DNA from: Candidatus Dormiibacterota bacterium
GTDB taxonomy: Bacteria; Chloroflexota; Dormibacteria; Aeolococcales; Aeolococcaceae
Reading direction: 5' to 3'
Length of the DNA stretch: 64,000 nucleotides
NCBI GenBank assembly: GCA_003162415.1
Contig: PMOL01000006.1
Coordinates: forward strand, 15,866 to 79,865
The position numbers were made by a program, and so were the translations under genes. Below, in pieces: positions 41,574-51,694 of the stretch. Each line of letters starts with the position of its first letter. Positions within the stretch are counted from its first letter, which is position 1. The notes under the pieces were generated by a model. It saw only the letters and a program-made list of their open reading frames with translations, was not told where the DNA came from and ran no database searches.

Positions 41574-43016
41574 GTGGCGGTTGCTGCTCCGACCTCTGAC
41601 TCCGCTCGGGCTGAGCCCGTGGGAGAAATCCTCCCGACGACGAGCAAGCACGCGGGCGGCGGCGGTTTCCGCAGTCACCTGGGATCGCTCCTCTTCCTGG
41701 CGCCAGGAGCCGTCTGGCTGGCTCTGATCGTCGTGTACCCGCTGATCGCCACGGTGATCCGTAGCCTGTTCGACGCCAGTGGTCAGAACTTCATCGCCCT
41801 CGGCAACTACAAGGCGATCTTCTCGACGACTGAGATCATCGTCGCGCTGAAGAACAACGTGGTGTGGGTGGTGCTCTTTCCGTTCCTGGTCACGTTCTTC
41901 GGTCTGGTCTTCGCCGTGCTCACCGAGCGGATCCGCTGGTCGACAGCCTTCAAGACCATCGTCTTCATGCCCCTCGTCTTCAGTGCGACAGCGGCCGGTC
42001 TGACCTGGGCATCGATCTTCTTCATCGACCCGCATACGGGGATGGTGAACGCGGCGATCCAGGGTACCGCCAACGCGATCAACCCTCCGGGGCTCTACCC
42101 GATCGACCCGGCCAGCGGTCAGACCGTGTCCAGCCTCGCTGCTACGGGGGTGCAGCTCGGGCCGTCCGGCTCCCTGGAGAGCAAGACGACGGTGAGCCCG
42201 GGAAGCACTGTTCAGCTCGGGATGATCGCCATCGCTCCGACCACACTCCAGGCGAACGGAGCCGTCCCGGCGGTCGCACCCACAGCGTCGTCGGGAGCGA
42301 TCACGGGGCTGGTATGGCGCGACTTCTCTCCGACGCATCCACTGGTTCGTGGACAGGTGTTCCCCGACGAAGACGGCATTCCCGGGTTGAAGCTCGCGCT
42401 GCTGAACGGGAGCGGTTCTTCCGTTGCCACGGCCACAACGGCCAAGAACGGCACCTTCACATTCGCCAATCCCGGATCTGGCAACTACCGTGTGCAGATC
42501 ACGGCCAACAACTTCGGCGCGGGCTTCAACGGCATCTTCTTCCTCGGCACGCAGTCGCTCACTCCGACGAGCTCGCTGAGCCCGACGTTGCAGGCGATCT
42601 TCAGCCTGCCGATCGTCGACATCGCGATGATCATCGCCTACCTCTGGATCTGGGCAGGCTTCGCGATGGTGGTTATCGGCGCCGGGCTCGCGGCCTTGAA
42701 TCGCGAGGTACTCGAGGCCGCGCAGATCGATGGTGCCAGTGAGTGGCAGACGCTGCGCCGGGTGACGGTTCCCATGCTGGCGCCGGTGCTCGTCGTGGTC
42801 TTCGTCACGATGCTGATCAACGTCCTCAAGATCTTCGACATCATCCTCAACATGCCCGCGCCTTCATCGCAGAGCGGTGCGGCAACCCTCGCGGTCAACA
42901 TGTACTACGACTTCTCGACTGCCACGGGGCAGGGCCTGGCCGCTGCGCTGGCGGTGGTGCTGTTTGTCCTGGTCATTCCCGCCATGCTGTTCAACCTCAA
43001 GAGGATTCGCGGATGA
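41574..43016 (+). CDS. MalF-type sugar ABC permease with an inserted SdrD-B-like beta domain
   Basis: GTG start. 480 residues, much longer than the usual 300. Membrane segments lie at about 38-60, 100-130 and 135-158, then an insertion of about 170 residues (165-335), then the remaining helices with the EAA loop EVLEAAQIDGASEWQTLRRV. The insertion has a Ser/Thr-rich part and then a domain (about 244-312) reading GLVWRDFSPTHPLVRGQVFP, DEDGIPGLKLALLNG, NGTFTFANPGSGNYRVQI, matching SdrD-B/Cna-B-like folds. By topology it should face outside. It may contact the receptor or the cell wall. The rest is an ordinary permease. Confidence 0.9.
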   Translation: MAVAAPTSDSARAEPVGEILPTTSKHAGGGGFRSHLGSLLFLAPGAVWLALIVVYPLIATVIRSLFDASGQNFIALGNYKAIFSTTEIIVALKNNVVWVVLFPFLVTFFGLVFAVLTERIRWSTAFKTIVFMPLVFSATAAGLTWASIFFIDPHTGMVNAAIQGTANAINPPGLYPIDPASGQTVSSLAATGVQLGPSGSLESKTTVSPGSTVQLGMIAIAPTTLQANGAVPAVAPTASSGAITGLVWRDFSPTHPLVRGQVFPDEDGIPGLKLALLNGSGSSVATATTAKNGTFTFANPGSGNYRVQITANNFGAGFNGIFFLGTQSLTPTSSLSPTLQAIFSLPIVDIAMIIAYLWIWAGFAMVVIGAGLAALNREVLEAAQIDGASEWQTLRRVTVPMLAPVLVVVFVTMLINVLKIFDIILNMPAPSSQSGAATLAVNMYYDFSTATGQGLAAALAVVLFVLVIPAMLFNLKRIRG

Positions 43017-43930
43017 GTGTGCAGGCCGCATCGATGCCGGTGGCTGCTCAACCGAAGAAGCAGGGTTTCCGGGTGCGCCCGTCGCGCATTCTGATCAACG
43101 TCGTCCTTGCGGCGATCGCGATTTTCTGGCTCGTGCCCACGATCGGGATCGCGATCATCTCGCTGCGCCCCAACAGCTCCTTCCAGCAGTCCGGGTGGTG
43201 GACGGTGTTCACGGCCCCTGCGCAGTTGACGTTCAGCAACTACCAGCAACTGTTCTCGGCGGGTTTCAGGGCAGGAGGCGTGCTCGACTCGCTGACCACC
43301 TCCATCGCCATCACCGTGCCGGTCACCATCCTGGTCACGCTGATCTCGAGCCTCACCGCGTACTCGCTGGTGTTCGGCAGATGGCGCGGGCGGACGGTGG
43401 TCTTCCTGCTCATCGTTGCGATGCTCGTGCTGCCACTGCAGATGGCATTGATTCCAGTCGCCAGTCTCTACAAGGTGTTCGACACTACGACCGGCCTGCA
43501 GGTGTTCGGCTCGGTGATCGGCGCGATCATCTTTCACGTGGCGTTCGGGCTGCCGTTCGGGATCTTCCTGATGCGCAATTTCTATTCGGGCATCCCGCAC
43601 GACCTGCTCGAAGCTGGACGGATCGATGGAGCAGGGGAGTGGACCCTCTTCCGCAAGGTGGTCATGCCAATCGGGATCCCCGCACTCGCTTCGCTTGCCA
43701 TCTTCCAGTTCATCTGGGTGTGGAACGACCTGCTCGTCGCCCTGATCTTCCTGTCGGGCAATACGCATCAAACGTTGACGCTGTTCCTGTACGGACAGAC
43801 ACGGGCGCTCTCATCCAACTACTGGATCATCTCCACAGGGGCGATGATCTCGATCATTATCCCGTTGATCGTGTTCTTTGCCTTCCAGCGATATTTCGTC
43901 CGAGGCGTGCTCGCCGGGGCGGTCAAATGA
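43013..43930 (+). CDS. MalG-type sugar ABC permease
   Basis: 305 residues with six membrane segments and the EAA loop HDLLEAGRIDGAGEWTLFRK. The start overlaps the MalF-type stop as ATGA. Ends FFAFQRYFVRGVLAGAVK, the standard MalG tail for docking on the ATPase. It is the second channel subunit for the sugar importer. Confidence 0.92.
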   Translation: MSVQAASMPVAAQPKKQGFRVRPSRILINVVLAAIAIFWLVPTIGIAIISLRPNSSFQQSGWWTVFTAPAQLTFSNYQQLFSAGFRAGGVLDSLTTSIAITVPVTILVTLISSLTAYSLVFGRWRGRTVVFLLIVAMLVLPLQMALIPVASLYKVFDTTTGLQVFGSVIGAIIFHVAFGLPFGIFLMRNFYSGIPHDLLEAGRIDGAGEWTLFRKVVMPIGIPALASLAIFQFIWVWNDLLVALIFLSGNTHQTLTLFLYGQTRALSSNYWIISTGAMISIIIPLIVFFAFQRYFVRGVLAGAVK

Positions 43931-43940
43931 GGAGCGTGTC

Positions 43941-45086
<1,146 letters not shown>

Positions 45087-45097
45087 TCCGGTGGGGT

Positions 45098-45132
45098 TTG
45101 GCGACCCCGATATTGTGCTACAATCTGCTACA
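45098..45132 (+). promoter_or_regulatory. Candidate promoter with TGCTACA direct repeat
   Basis: TTGGCG (45098-45103) and TACAAT (45119-45124) have a short 15-base spacer. TGCTACA repeats at 45116-45122 and 45126-45132, one helical turn apart, and could bind the GntR regulator encoded at 45342. Support is moderate. Confidence 0.4.
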
Positions 45133-45158
45133 GGATCAATCCCCCTGGAGCAATTGTG

Positions 45159-45311
45159 ATGACATCAGTATTCTGGCTCACGCTGCGCGCCCTCTACGAG
45201 ATGGAGACCGGGCGCCCGTGCCGTTCCTGCGGCGAGCCCATCTCCCACCGTGACGCGTTCGGAACCAGTGAAGGCGTCTGCCGTCGCTGCCGCGATCGCG
45301 CGGAGGTCTAA
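45159..45311 (+). CDS. 50-residue zinc-ribbon protein
   Basis: A small gene with protein starting MTSVFWLTLRALYEMETGRP, followed by CRSCGEPISHRD and ending with GVCRRCRDRAEV. The two CxxC pairs (CRSC and CRRC, 23 residues apart) make a compact zinc ribbon. GGAG lies 8 bases before the ATG at 45159, and a TACAAT -10 box is upstream. It lies between the sugar ATPase and GntR genes. Function unknown; similar tiny zinc ribbons occur in many GC-rich bacteria. Confidence 0.72.
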   Translation: MTSVFWLTLRALYEMETGRPCRSCGEPISHRDAFGTSEGVCRRCRDRAEV

Positions 45312-45341
45312 CCCGGCGAACTCGCAACTGAGCGGGCCGGC

Positions 45342-46067
45342 TTGGCATCGTCGTTCGCGGCGATGATGCGCCGGCAGACGACCTCACGCGTCGAGACCCT
45401 AGAGGACGAAGTCGAGCGTCAGGTGCTCGACGGGCGGTTCAAGCCCGGGGAGCATCTCGGTGAGATCGCGCTTGCCGAGGAGTTCGATGTCGGGCGGAAC
45501 ACGCTGCGTGCCGCGTTCGACGGCCTTGTGCGGCGGGGGCTGCTCGTCAAGTCGCGTAACCGCGGCGTCTTCGTGCGGGCGCTGACTGCACATGACCTCG
45601 CCGAGATCTACCAACTGCGAACGGCCCTCGAGGTGCAGGCCGCGCGGATGCTCGCGCTGCGCCGGATGGTGCCCGAAGCCGCTCGAACCGCGCTGACACA
45701 GCACCAGCGCCTCGGTCCGAGCTCATCGCAGCGGGTCGTCGTCGAGGCGGATCTCGCCTTTCACCGTGCGCTGGTCATTGGCACCGGCAACGCCCGCCTC
45801 ATCCGTGCGCACAAGAATCTCGAGATCGAGATCCTGCTCTGCCTGGCGCAGCTGGTACAGGGCTACGCGACGGTGGGTCAGCTCGCCGGCGAGCACGGCG
45901 CGCTGCTCGAGGCCATTGAAAGGGGTCAGACCGCGGCTGCGGAGACGGTCATCCGGCACCACCTCGAGAGCGCCACGTCGTGGCTGGTCGAGCGTGCGTC
46001 GGCTCCGGACGACGGCGTCTATGCGGTCGGCCGCACCGCCGCCAGCGCGTCCAGCGACCTCGGGTAG
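45342..46067 (+). CDS. GntR-family regulator, FadR/FCD subfamily
   Basis: 241 residues from TTG 45342; ATG at 45363 is an alternative. The N-terminal winged helix reads LEDEVERQVLDGRFKPGEHL, LAEEFDVGRNTLRAAFDGLV and RGLLVKSRNRGVFV. The FCD domain begins DLAEIYQLRTALEVQAARML, with metal-site-like residues in EADLAFHRALVIGTGNARL and the late EHGALLEAI and RHHLE. It is probably the regulator of the upstream sugar importer or zinc-ribbon gene, by position only. The ligand is a small acid in known relatives. Confidence 0.87.
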   Translation: MASSFAAMMRRQTTSRVETLEDEVERQVLDGRFKPGEHLGEIALAEEFDVGRNTLRAAFDGLVRRGLLVKSRNRGVFVRALTAHDLAEIYQLRTALEVQAARMLALRRMVPEAARTALTQHQRLGPSSSQRVVVEADLAFHRALVIGTGNARLIRAHKNLEIEILLCLAQLVQGYATVGQLAGEHGALLEAIERGQTAAAETVIRHHLESATSWLVERASAPDDGVYAVGRTAASASSDLG

Positions 46068-46462
46068 ACCTCGTCGATCAGCGGGCTGGAGAGCACGAAG
46101 TCGGCGGTCGCCCGATTGCATGCCATCGGGATGTTGTGCACCACCGCGATCCGCAGGAGCGCCTTGACGTCGACGTCGTGGGGATGGGGTTCGAGCGGAT
46201 CCCAGAAGAAGATGATCACGTCGATCCTCCCCTCCGCAATCGCCGCCCCAACCTGCTGATCGCCGCCGAGCGGACCCGTCAGAAACCGGTGCACCGGGAG
46301 GCCCAGCTCGTTCGCGACCATCGCCCCGGTCGTCCCCGTCCCGAGGAGGTCATGACGCGACAGCGTGTCACGGTTGAAGCGCGCCCACTCGAGCATGTCC
46401 GCCTTCTTGTTGTCGTGGGCGATCAGCACGATCTGCTTCCGCCCGGGGCCTGAACGTGACAC
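46019..46462 (-). CDS. mgsA: Methylglyoxal synthase
   Basis: GTG at 46462 gives 147 residues, the usual size; the frame is open further upstream but that part is not family-like. Motifs: VLIAHDNKKADMLEWA, LLGTGTTGAMVANELGLPV, GPLGGDQQVGAAIAEGRIDV, and FFWDPLEPHPHDVDVKALLR with IAVVHNIPMACNRATADF. The Asp and His of the active site and phosphate-binding Lys/Thr are kept. It turns dihydroxyacetone phosphate into methylglyoxal, a bypass of glycolysis when phosphate is short. It overlaps the 3' end of the GntR gene by about 49 bases, tail to tail. Confidence 0.92.
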   Translation of the reverse strand: MSRSGPGRKQIVLIAHDNKKADMLEWARFNRDTLSRHDLLGTGTTGAMVANELGLPVHRFLTGPLGGDQQVGAAIAEGRIDVIIFFWDPLEPHPHDVDVKALLRIAVVHNIPMACNRATADFVLSSPLIDEVYPRSLDALAAVRPTA

Positions 46463-46681
46463 GGCGCCTACTCTATCGCGGTGCCGAGAGTCGCCCGCGG
46501 CGCGGCGTTCTTTTCGTTCCCGAATGCGGGAACCCCAACGCCCTCCGAGTTCGCGCGTCGCTTTCGCGCCGCGTTGCCGGGCAGCCCTGCCAGACTCATG
46601 GGGTGAATGAGGCGTCCTCGACTTCGTGAGCATCGCCGAAGCTGACCGGGCGGATCCAGATCTCGAGCGGATCGTCTGAGC

Positions 46682-48424
46682 GTGGTCACGACCAGCGAAA
46701 CGGCACCGCGGGGGAGCTCCACCCGAGGCAGGCGCGGCGACGGCTACAAGTGGGTCGCGCTCTCCAACACGACGGTCGGCGTGCTGCTGGCCACCATCGA
46801 CGCCTCGATCATGCTGATCGCGATGCCCGACATCTTTCGCGGCATCGGTCTCGATCCGCTCGACCCTGCGAACAGCTTCTACCTGCTCTGGATGATCCTC
46901 GGCTTCCTCATCGTCAGCAGCGTACTGGTGGTGGGGCTCGGGCGACTCGGCGACATCGTCGGTCGAGTGCGCATCTACAACCTCGGTTTTGTCATCTACA
47001 CGGTGGCGTCGCTGCTCCTGACGATCGACTGGATGACCGGGCCGCCCGGTGCGATCTGGTTGATGATCTTTCGTGTCGTGCAGGGCATCGGCGCCGCCTG
47101 CCTCATCGGCAACTCGGCGGCGATTCTCACCGATGCGTTCCCGGTGAACCAGCGAGGTCTTGCCCTCGGGATCAACAACATCGCGGGCATCAGCGGTGTC
47201 TTCATCGGGCTCGTGCTTGGTGGGCTGCTCGCGCCGATCAACTGGCGGCTGGTGTTCCTCGTCTCGGTCCCGTTCGGAATCTTCGGCACTGTGTGGGCAT
47301 ACCTCAAGCTCGAGGAGCGCGGCGTGCGTCGCCGGGTTCCCATCGACTGGCTCGGCAACCTGACCTTCGCCATCGGCCTCATCCTGGTGATGATCGGGAT
47401 CACCTACGGCATCGAACCGTACAGGTCCGACCCGATGGGATGGACGAGCCCATTGGTGCTCTCGGCACTTGTGCTCGGCGCCGCGTTCCTCGCCGGTTTC
47501 GCACTGGTCGAGAGTCGCGTCGAGAACCCGATGTTCCGCCTCGGTTTGTTCCGCATTCGGGCGTTCACGTTTGGGACGCTCTCGAGCTTTCTCGCCGCGG
47601 TCGGGCGCGGTGGACTCATGTTCATGCTGATCATCTGGCTGCAGGGGATCTGGTTACCCGAGCACGGATACAGCTTCACGTCGACGCCGCTCTGGGCGGG
47701 CATCTACATGATTCCGCTGACGGTGGGCTTCCTGCTCGCCGGACCGCTGTCCGGTTTCCTGTCGGATCGATTCGGCTCGCGCCCGTTTGCGACCGGCGGA
47801 ATGCTCGGCGCGGCGGCGAGCTTCCTGTTCCTCCAGCTGCTGCCGATCGATTTTCCGTATCAGCTGTTTGCCCTGATCCTCTTCCTCAACGGTCTCTCCA
47901 TGGGCGCGTTCGCATCACCCAACCGCGCGGGCGTGATGAACAGCCTGCCCCCCGGGGACCGCGGCGCTGGGGGCGGAATGAACGCGACCTTCCAGAGCTC
48001 GGCGCAGGTGCTCTCGATCGGCATCTTCTTCACGCTGATGATCACCGGATTGGCGGCGACCCTGTCGACGACCATGACCTCGGGCCTCGAAGCCCACGGG
48101 GTTCCTACGGCGGTGGCGCTGCACGTAGGTCATCTGCCACCCGTGTCGATCCTGTTCGCGGCCTTCCTCGGATACAACCCGATTCAGTCCCTGGTGGGTG
48201 CCCACGTTCTCTCGCACCTATCGGCGGCAAATGCGTCGGCACTCACCGGCCGCCAGTTCTTCCCGGAATTGATCTCCGGACCCTTTGCGGCCGGACTCCA
48301 CCAGGCCTTCACGTTCTCGCTGGTGGTCTGCCTGGTCGCGGCACTCGCCTCATGGTCACGAGGGAAGCGTGTCGAGCCGGCCCAGCCGGCCATCGAGAGC
48401 GGGGTCGGCGCGCCGGAACTCTGA
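46682..48424 (+). CDS. DHA2/EmrB-type MFS drug exporter
   Basis: 580 residues, 14 membrane segments. DHA2 features: TTVGVLLATIDASIMLIAMP, LGRLGDIVGRVRIYNLGFVI, FRVVQGIGAACLIGNSAAIL then TDAFPVNQRGLALGINNIAG. Late motifs are NRAGVMNSLPPGDRGAGGGM and FQSSAQVLSIGIFFTLMI. GTG start, with a weak ribosome site. Inner-membrane proton antiport of hydrophobic compounds is expected. It is convergent with DoxX, with only 11 bases between stops. Confidence 0.9.
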   Translation: MVTTSETAPRGSSTRGRRGDGYKWVALSNTTVGVLLATIDASIMLIAMPDIFRGIGLDPLDPANSFYLLWMILGFLIVSSVLVVGLGRLGDIVGRVRIYNLGFVIYTVASLLLTIDWMTGPPGAIWLMIFRVVQGIGAACLIGNSAAILTDAFPVNQRGLALGINNIAGISGVFIGLVLGGLLAPINWRLVFLVSVPFGIFGTVWAYLKLEERGVRRRVPIDWLGNLTFAIGLILVMIGITYGIEPYRSDPMGWTSPLVLSALVLGAAFLAGFALVESRVENPMFRLGLFRIRAFTFGTLSSFLAAVGRGGLMFMLIIWLQGIWLPEHGYSFTSTPLWAGIYMIPLTVGFLLAGPLSGFLSDRFGSRPFATGGMLGAAASFLFLQLLPIDFPYQLFALILFLNGLSMGAFASPNRAGVMNSLPPGDRGAGGGMNATFQSSAQVLSIGIFFTLMITGLAATLSTTMTSGLEAHGVPTAVALHVGHLPPVSILFAAFLGYNPIQSLVGAHVLSHLSAANASALTGRQFFPELISGPFAAGLHQAFTFSLVVCLVAALASWSRGKRVEPAQPAIESGVGAPEL

Positions 48425-48435
48425 CCCGCGAGCGG

Positions 48436-48861
48436 CTAGCGCAGGCTGAGCGCCGGTCCGGTCAACGCGAAGGGGACATGGCCCGACGCGGCGAAGAGCG
48501 CAAAGAGCGCGAGAGCGGCGCCGAGCAGCGAGACATCGCGGTAGAAGCCCGCCTCGTGCGTCCGTCGGGCGGCCGGGTCGGTCTGGCTCCAGAACGGGTG
48601 GAAGAGAACCGCGGCGGGGATGAGAAACGCGGCGATCATCAGCGAGCCGAGATCAGCCCAGATGCCGACGACGATGGAGATTGCGGCCACCAGCAACCAG
48701 ACGCCCGCGGGCCACCCGGCGAGCACCGGGAAGGGGAGTTTCTTGCCCGAGCCCTCCACATAACGAGGGTGGTTCTGGATGTGCCCGCGCGCCGCGGACA
48801 CGAACAGTGCGACGAACAGGATTCTGCCGACGAGCAGGATGACGCCACCGAGCGTGCTCAT
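48436..48861 (-). CDS. DoxX-family membrane protein
   Basis: 141 residues with four membrane segments. The pattern VGRILFVALFVSAARGHIQN, WPAGVWLLVAAISIVVGIWA, LIPAAVLFHPFWSQTDPAAR and GFYRDVSLLGAALALFALF fits DoxX/DoxD-type proteins. Members are often linked to redox or thiol stress. It is next to the quinone oxidoreductase gene upstream on the same strand (34 bases), suggesting a small redox operon. Confidence 0.82.
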   Translation of the reverse strand: MSTLGGVILLVGRILFVALFVSAARGHIQNHPRYVEGSGKKLPFPVLAGWPAGVWLLVAAISIVVGIWADLGSLMIAAFLIPAAVLFHPFWSQTDPAARRTHEAGFYRDVSLLGAALALFALFAASGHVPFALTGPALSLR

Positions 48862-48895
48862 GGCATCCGCCGTGAGCGGGTGTCTCGCCCGGGCT

Positions 48896-49834
48896 TCAAT
48901 CCGCGACCTTGAGGAGGATGCGGCCGCGGCCGTGGCCGGTTTCCGAGGCTGCCTGCGCCTGCGCCGCCTGCTCGAGCGGGAAGACCTGCTGGATCTCGGG
49001 CTGCAAGGTTCCGGACGCCACGAGCGTGCCGAGCTGCTCCAGGATCGGGCGCGTCTCGGTGGGGTGGCCCACCGCCTCGGTGCGCACCCCTCGCGCGGCG
49101 GCGGTCTCGGCGTCGGCCATGCCGACGACGGTCACGAGGAGGCCACCCGGCTTGAGGACGCTCCAGGAGTGGGCGATGACCTCACCGCCGACGGTGTCGA
49201 CCACGACATCGACGTCGTGGACGGCGTCTTCGACATTCACCGCGGTGTAGTCGATGACCTCGTCAGCACCGATCGTGCGCACGAAGTCGACGTTGGCAGT
49301 CGAGGCGGTTGCGATCACGTGCGCGCCCTTCCAGTGTCCGAGCTGGACCGCGATGGAGCCGACGCCGCCGGCGCCGCCCTGGACGAGGAGGCGCTGGCCG
49401 GCCTCGAGGTGCGCGTTGTCGAAGAGCGCGACCCAGGCGGTGACCCCGCCGACGTGAAGCGTGGCCGCCTGCTCGAAGGACACGCCGTCGGGGATGTGAG
49501 CGATCGTCGCCACCGGCGCAACGGCGAACTCGGCGTACGTGGCCGCTCCCCGGCCGAAGACCTTGTCGCCGACGGAGAACCCGGTGACGTCTTCGCCAAT
49601 CGCCTCAATGGTGCCGGCAACGTCGAGCCCCGGCGTGGCCGGTAGCGTGATCGGCATGTACCGCTGTATATGGCCGGCCCGAAGCTTCCAGTCGATCGGG
49701 TTCACCCCGGCGAGGCGAACGCGGATGAGCACCTCGCCGGCCTTTGGTGCCGGACGCTCGATGGTATCGACCACCAGCACCGACGGCGGTCCGTACTCGT
49801 GGAACCGCACCGCTCGCATCGTCTGGGTTGCCAT
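48896..49834 (-). CDS. NADP-dependent quinone oxidoreductase/zinc-less MDR protein
   Basis: The start at 49834 (MATQTMRAVRFHEYGPPSVL) is chosen over a GTG 9 codons upstream. 312 residues. GroES-like N-domain with AGVNPIDWKLRAGHIQRYMP and PGLDVAGTIEAIGEDV. The nucleotide-binding motif is QGGAGGVGSIAVQLG. No zinc-binding Cys pattern is present, so it is of the zeta-crystallin/QOR group. A soluble cytoplasmic reductase of quinones or enones. It probably forms an operon with DoxX. Confidence 0.9.
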   Translation of the reverse strand: MATQTMRAVRFHEYGPPSVLVVDTIERPAPKAGEVLIRVRLAGVNPIDWKLRAGHIQRYMPITLPATPGLDVAGTIEAIGEDVTGFSVGDKVFGRGAATYAEFAVAPVATIAHIPDGVSFEQAATLHVGGVTAWVALFDNAHLEAGQRLLVQGGAGGVGSIAVQLGHWKGAHVIATASTANVDFVRTIGADEVIDYTAVNVEDAVHDVDVVVDTVGGEVIAHSWSVLKPGGLLVTVVGMADAETAAARGVRTEAVGHPTETRPILEQLGTLVASGTLQPEIQQVFPLEQAAQAQAASETGHGRGRILLKVAD

Positions 49835-49921
49835 CTTGTGTCCCGCCTTCGACCTGTGCATTAGGCTAGTAATTCAATAGGAACATCATATTCTAGCACG
49901 GAGGCGGGCGCCCGCCCGCCG

Positions 49922-50686
49922 CTACAGCACCTTGGACAGAAACGACTTGGTGCGTTCGTGCTGGGGATTGGCGATCATCTCGCGAGGGTTGCCCGACTCG
50001 ACGATGACGCCGCCGTCCATGAAAGCGAGCGAGTCGCCGACCTCGCGCGCGAATCCCATCTCGTGGGTCACGACGACCATGGTCATGCCGTCCTGGGCGA
50101 GGGCACGCATCACGTCGAGCACCTCGCCGACCAGCTCCGGGTCCAGCGCGGACGTCGGCTCATCGAACAGCATGAGCTTCGGTTGCATCGCCAGGGCCCG
50201 CGCGATGGCGACGCGCTGCTGCTGGCCGCCCGAGAGCTGATTCGGATAGACGTCCACCTTGTCCGCGAGGCCGACTCGGGCGAGCAGGGCACGGCCGCGC
50301 TCTTCAACAGCCTTCTGCGGCTCACCCTTGACGCGCAGGGGGGCTTCCATGATGTTCTCCAGCGCGGTCATGTGCGGGAAGAGGTTGAATCGTTGGAACA
50401 CCATGCCGATCTCGGCGCGCTTGCGGCACACCTCGCGATCCGGCAGCTCGTAGATCTTGTCTCCGCGCTGCTGGTAGCCGACCAACTCGCCGTCAACCGA
50501 CAGCCTGCCGGCGTCGATCTTCTCGAGATGGTTGATGCAGCGCAGGAACGTGCTCTTGCCCGACCCCGACGGACCCACGACGCAGAGCACCTCGCGGGGC
50601 GCCACGCTGAGGTTGATGCCGCGGAGCACCTCGAGGCGGCCGTAGCACTTGTGGACACCTTCGGCGAGAACCATTGGGGTTGCCAT
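49922..50686 (-). CDS. Polar amino-acid ABC transporter ATPase (GlnQ/HisP type)
   Basis: 254 residues from ATG 50686; GTG at 50689 is an alternative. Walker [11 protein letters not shown]-loop [12 protein letters not shown], signature [15 protein letters not shown], Walker [16 protein letters not shown] and the H-loop [12 protein letters not shown], all of the PAAT family. It overlaps the permease stop. Third gene of the receptor-permease-ATPase operon. AT-rich sequence 49860-49900 lies beyond its stop and belongs to the promoter of the oxidoreductase gene. Confidence 0.93.
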   Translation of the reverse strand: MATPMVLAEGVHKCYGRLEVLRGINLSVAPREVLCVVGPSGSGKSTFLRCINHLEKIDAGRLSVDGELVGYQQRGDKIYELPDREVCRKRAEIGMVFQRFNLFPHMTALENIMEAPLRVKGEPQKAVEERGRALLARVGLADKVDVYPNQLSGGQQQRVAIARALAMQPKLMLFDEPTSALDPELVGEVLDVMRALAQDGMTMVVVTHEMGFAREVGDSLAFMDGGVIVESGNPREMIANPQHERTKSFLSKVL

Positions 50687-51648
50687 CACACGACTCGATC
50701 GTCGTGGTGGGTGGTGTACAGGGGCAGCGGTTCGAACGGCCCGACTGGGGGAGGGTCGTGAAAGTGGAAAAGCAAGCGGCGGAAGCGCTGCAACGGTGTC
50801 GGCGGCAGCATTCGCGATGCCCCTCGCGCGAAATACCGCTCCAGGTAGTACTGCCCGAAGGTGAGCACGGAGGTCATTGCCAGGTACCAGATGCTCGCGA
50901 CGATGACGAGCTCGATGATGTCGTAGTTGAAGTTCGAGATCTCCTTCTGTATGAAGAAGAGCTCACCGACGGTCGCGATGTATGCCAGCGACGACGTCTT
51001 GAGCATGGAGATGGTCTCGTTGCCCGTTGGGGGGATGATCACGCGCATCGCCTGCGGCAGCACGATCCGGCGCATCACCAGGACGCGGGTCATGCCCAGC
51101 GCCTGGGCGGCTTCGCTCTGGCCCGTGTCCACCGAGATGATGCCGGCACGAACGATCTCGGACATGTAGGCGGCCTCGTTAAGGCCGAGACCGAGGATCG
51201 CGGCGAGGAGCGGCGTGACGATCTTGTTGGTCGTCCCCACCCAGACGAGGTGCGTGAATGGGATCCCCAAATGCAGGTAGGGCAGGATCGAGCCGATGTT
51301 GAACCAGAAGAAGATCTGCACCAGGACCGGGGTGCCTCGGAAGAACCAGATGTAGAACCAGCTGACTGTCGAGACCACCGGGTTCACCGACAGACGCATC
51401 ACCGCGAGGATCACGCCGAGGATGACCCCGATCACCATCGCGATCACTGTCAGTTCCAGCGTCACCAGGACGCCGCGAGCGACTTCCGGAAAGAAGAGAA
51501 AGGTGCCGACGACGCTCCACTGCAGATCCGGAGCGGTGGCGAAGGTATAGACGACAGCCCCCGCAAACGCGAGGACGACGACCGCGGCAACCCAGCGCCA
51601 CGGGTGGCGCACGGGGATGGCCTTGATCGCGTCCGGTCGCGTGCTCAT
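50686..51648 (-). CDS. Polar amino-acid ABC permease (HisM/GlnP type)
   Basis: 320 residues from ATG 51648. An N-terminal extra membrane segment is followed by the HisM core: [80 protein letters not shown] (EAA loop). It ends with a long charged tail. Works with the receptor at 51695 and the ATPase at 49922. Amino-acid specificity unknown. Confidence 0.92.
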   Translation of the reverse strand: MSTRPDAIKAIPVRHPWRWVAAVVVLAFAGAVVYTFATAPDLQWSVVGTFLFFPEVARGVLVTLELTVIAMVIGVILGVILAVMRLSVNPVVSTVSWFYIWFFRGTPVLVQIFFWFNIGSILPYLHLGIPFTHLVWVGTTNKIVTPLLAAILGLGLNEAAYMSEIVRAGIISVDTGQSEAAQALGMTRVLVMRRIVLPQAMRVIIPPTGNETISMLKTSSLAYIATVGELFFIQKEISNFNYDIIELVIVASIWYLAMTSVLTFGQYYLERYFARGASRMLPPTPLQRFRRLLFHFHDPPPVGPFEPLPLYTTHHDDRVV

Positions 51649-51694
51649 CGCCACAGGCTCAACCGGTCAACGCCGGCGTGGTTGTGCGGCTGGA

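Noticed and set aside
46750-48912. 720-codon plus-strand frame over the DHA2 exporter and DoxX
   Set aside because: It is the alternate frame of the exporter gene and continues antisense to DoxX; it has no recognisable domain and high Arg/His content.
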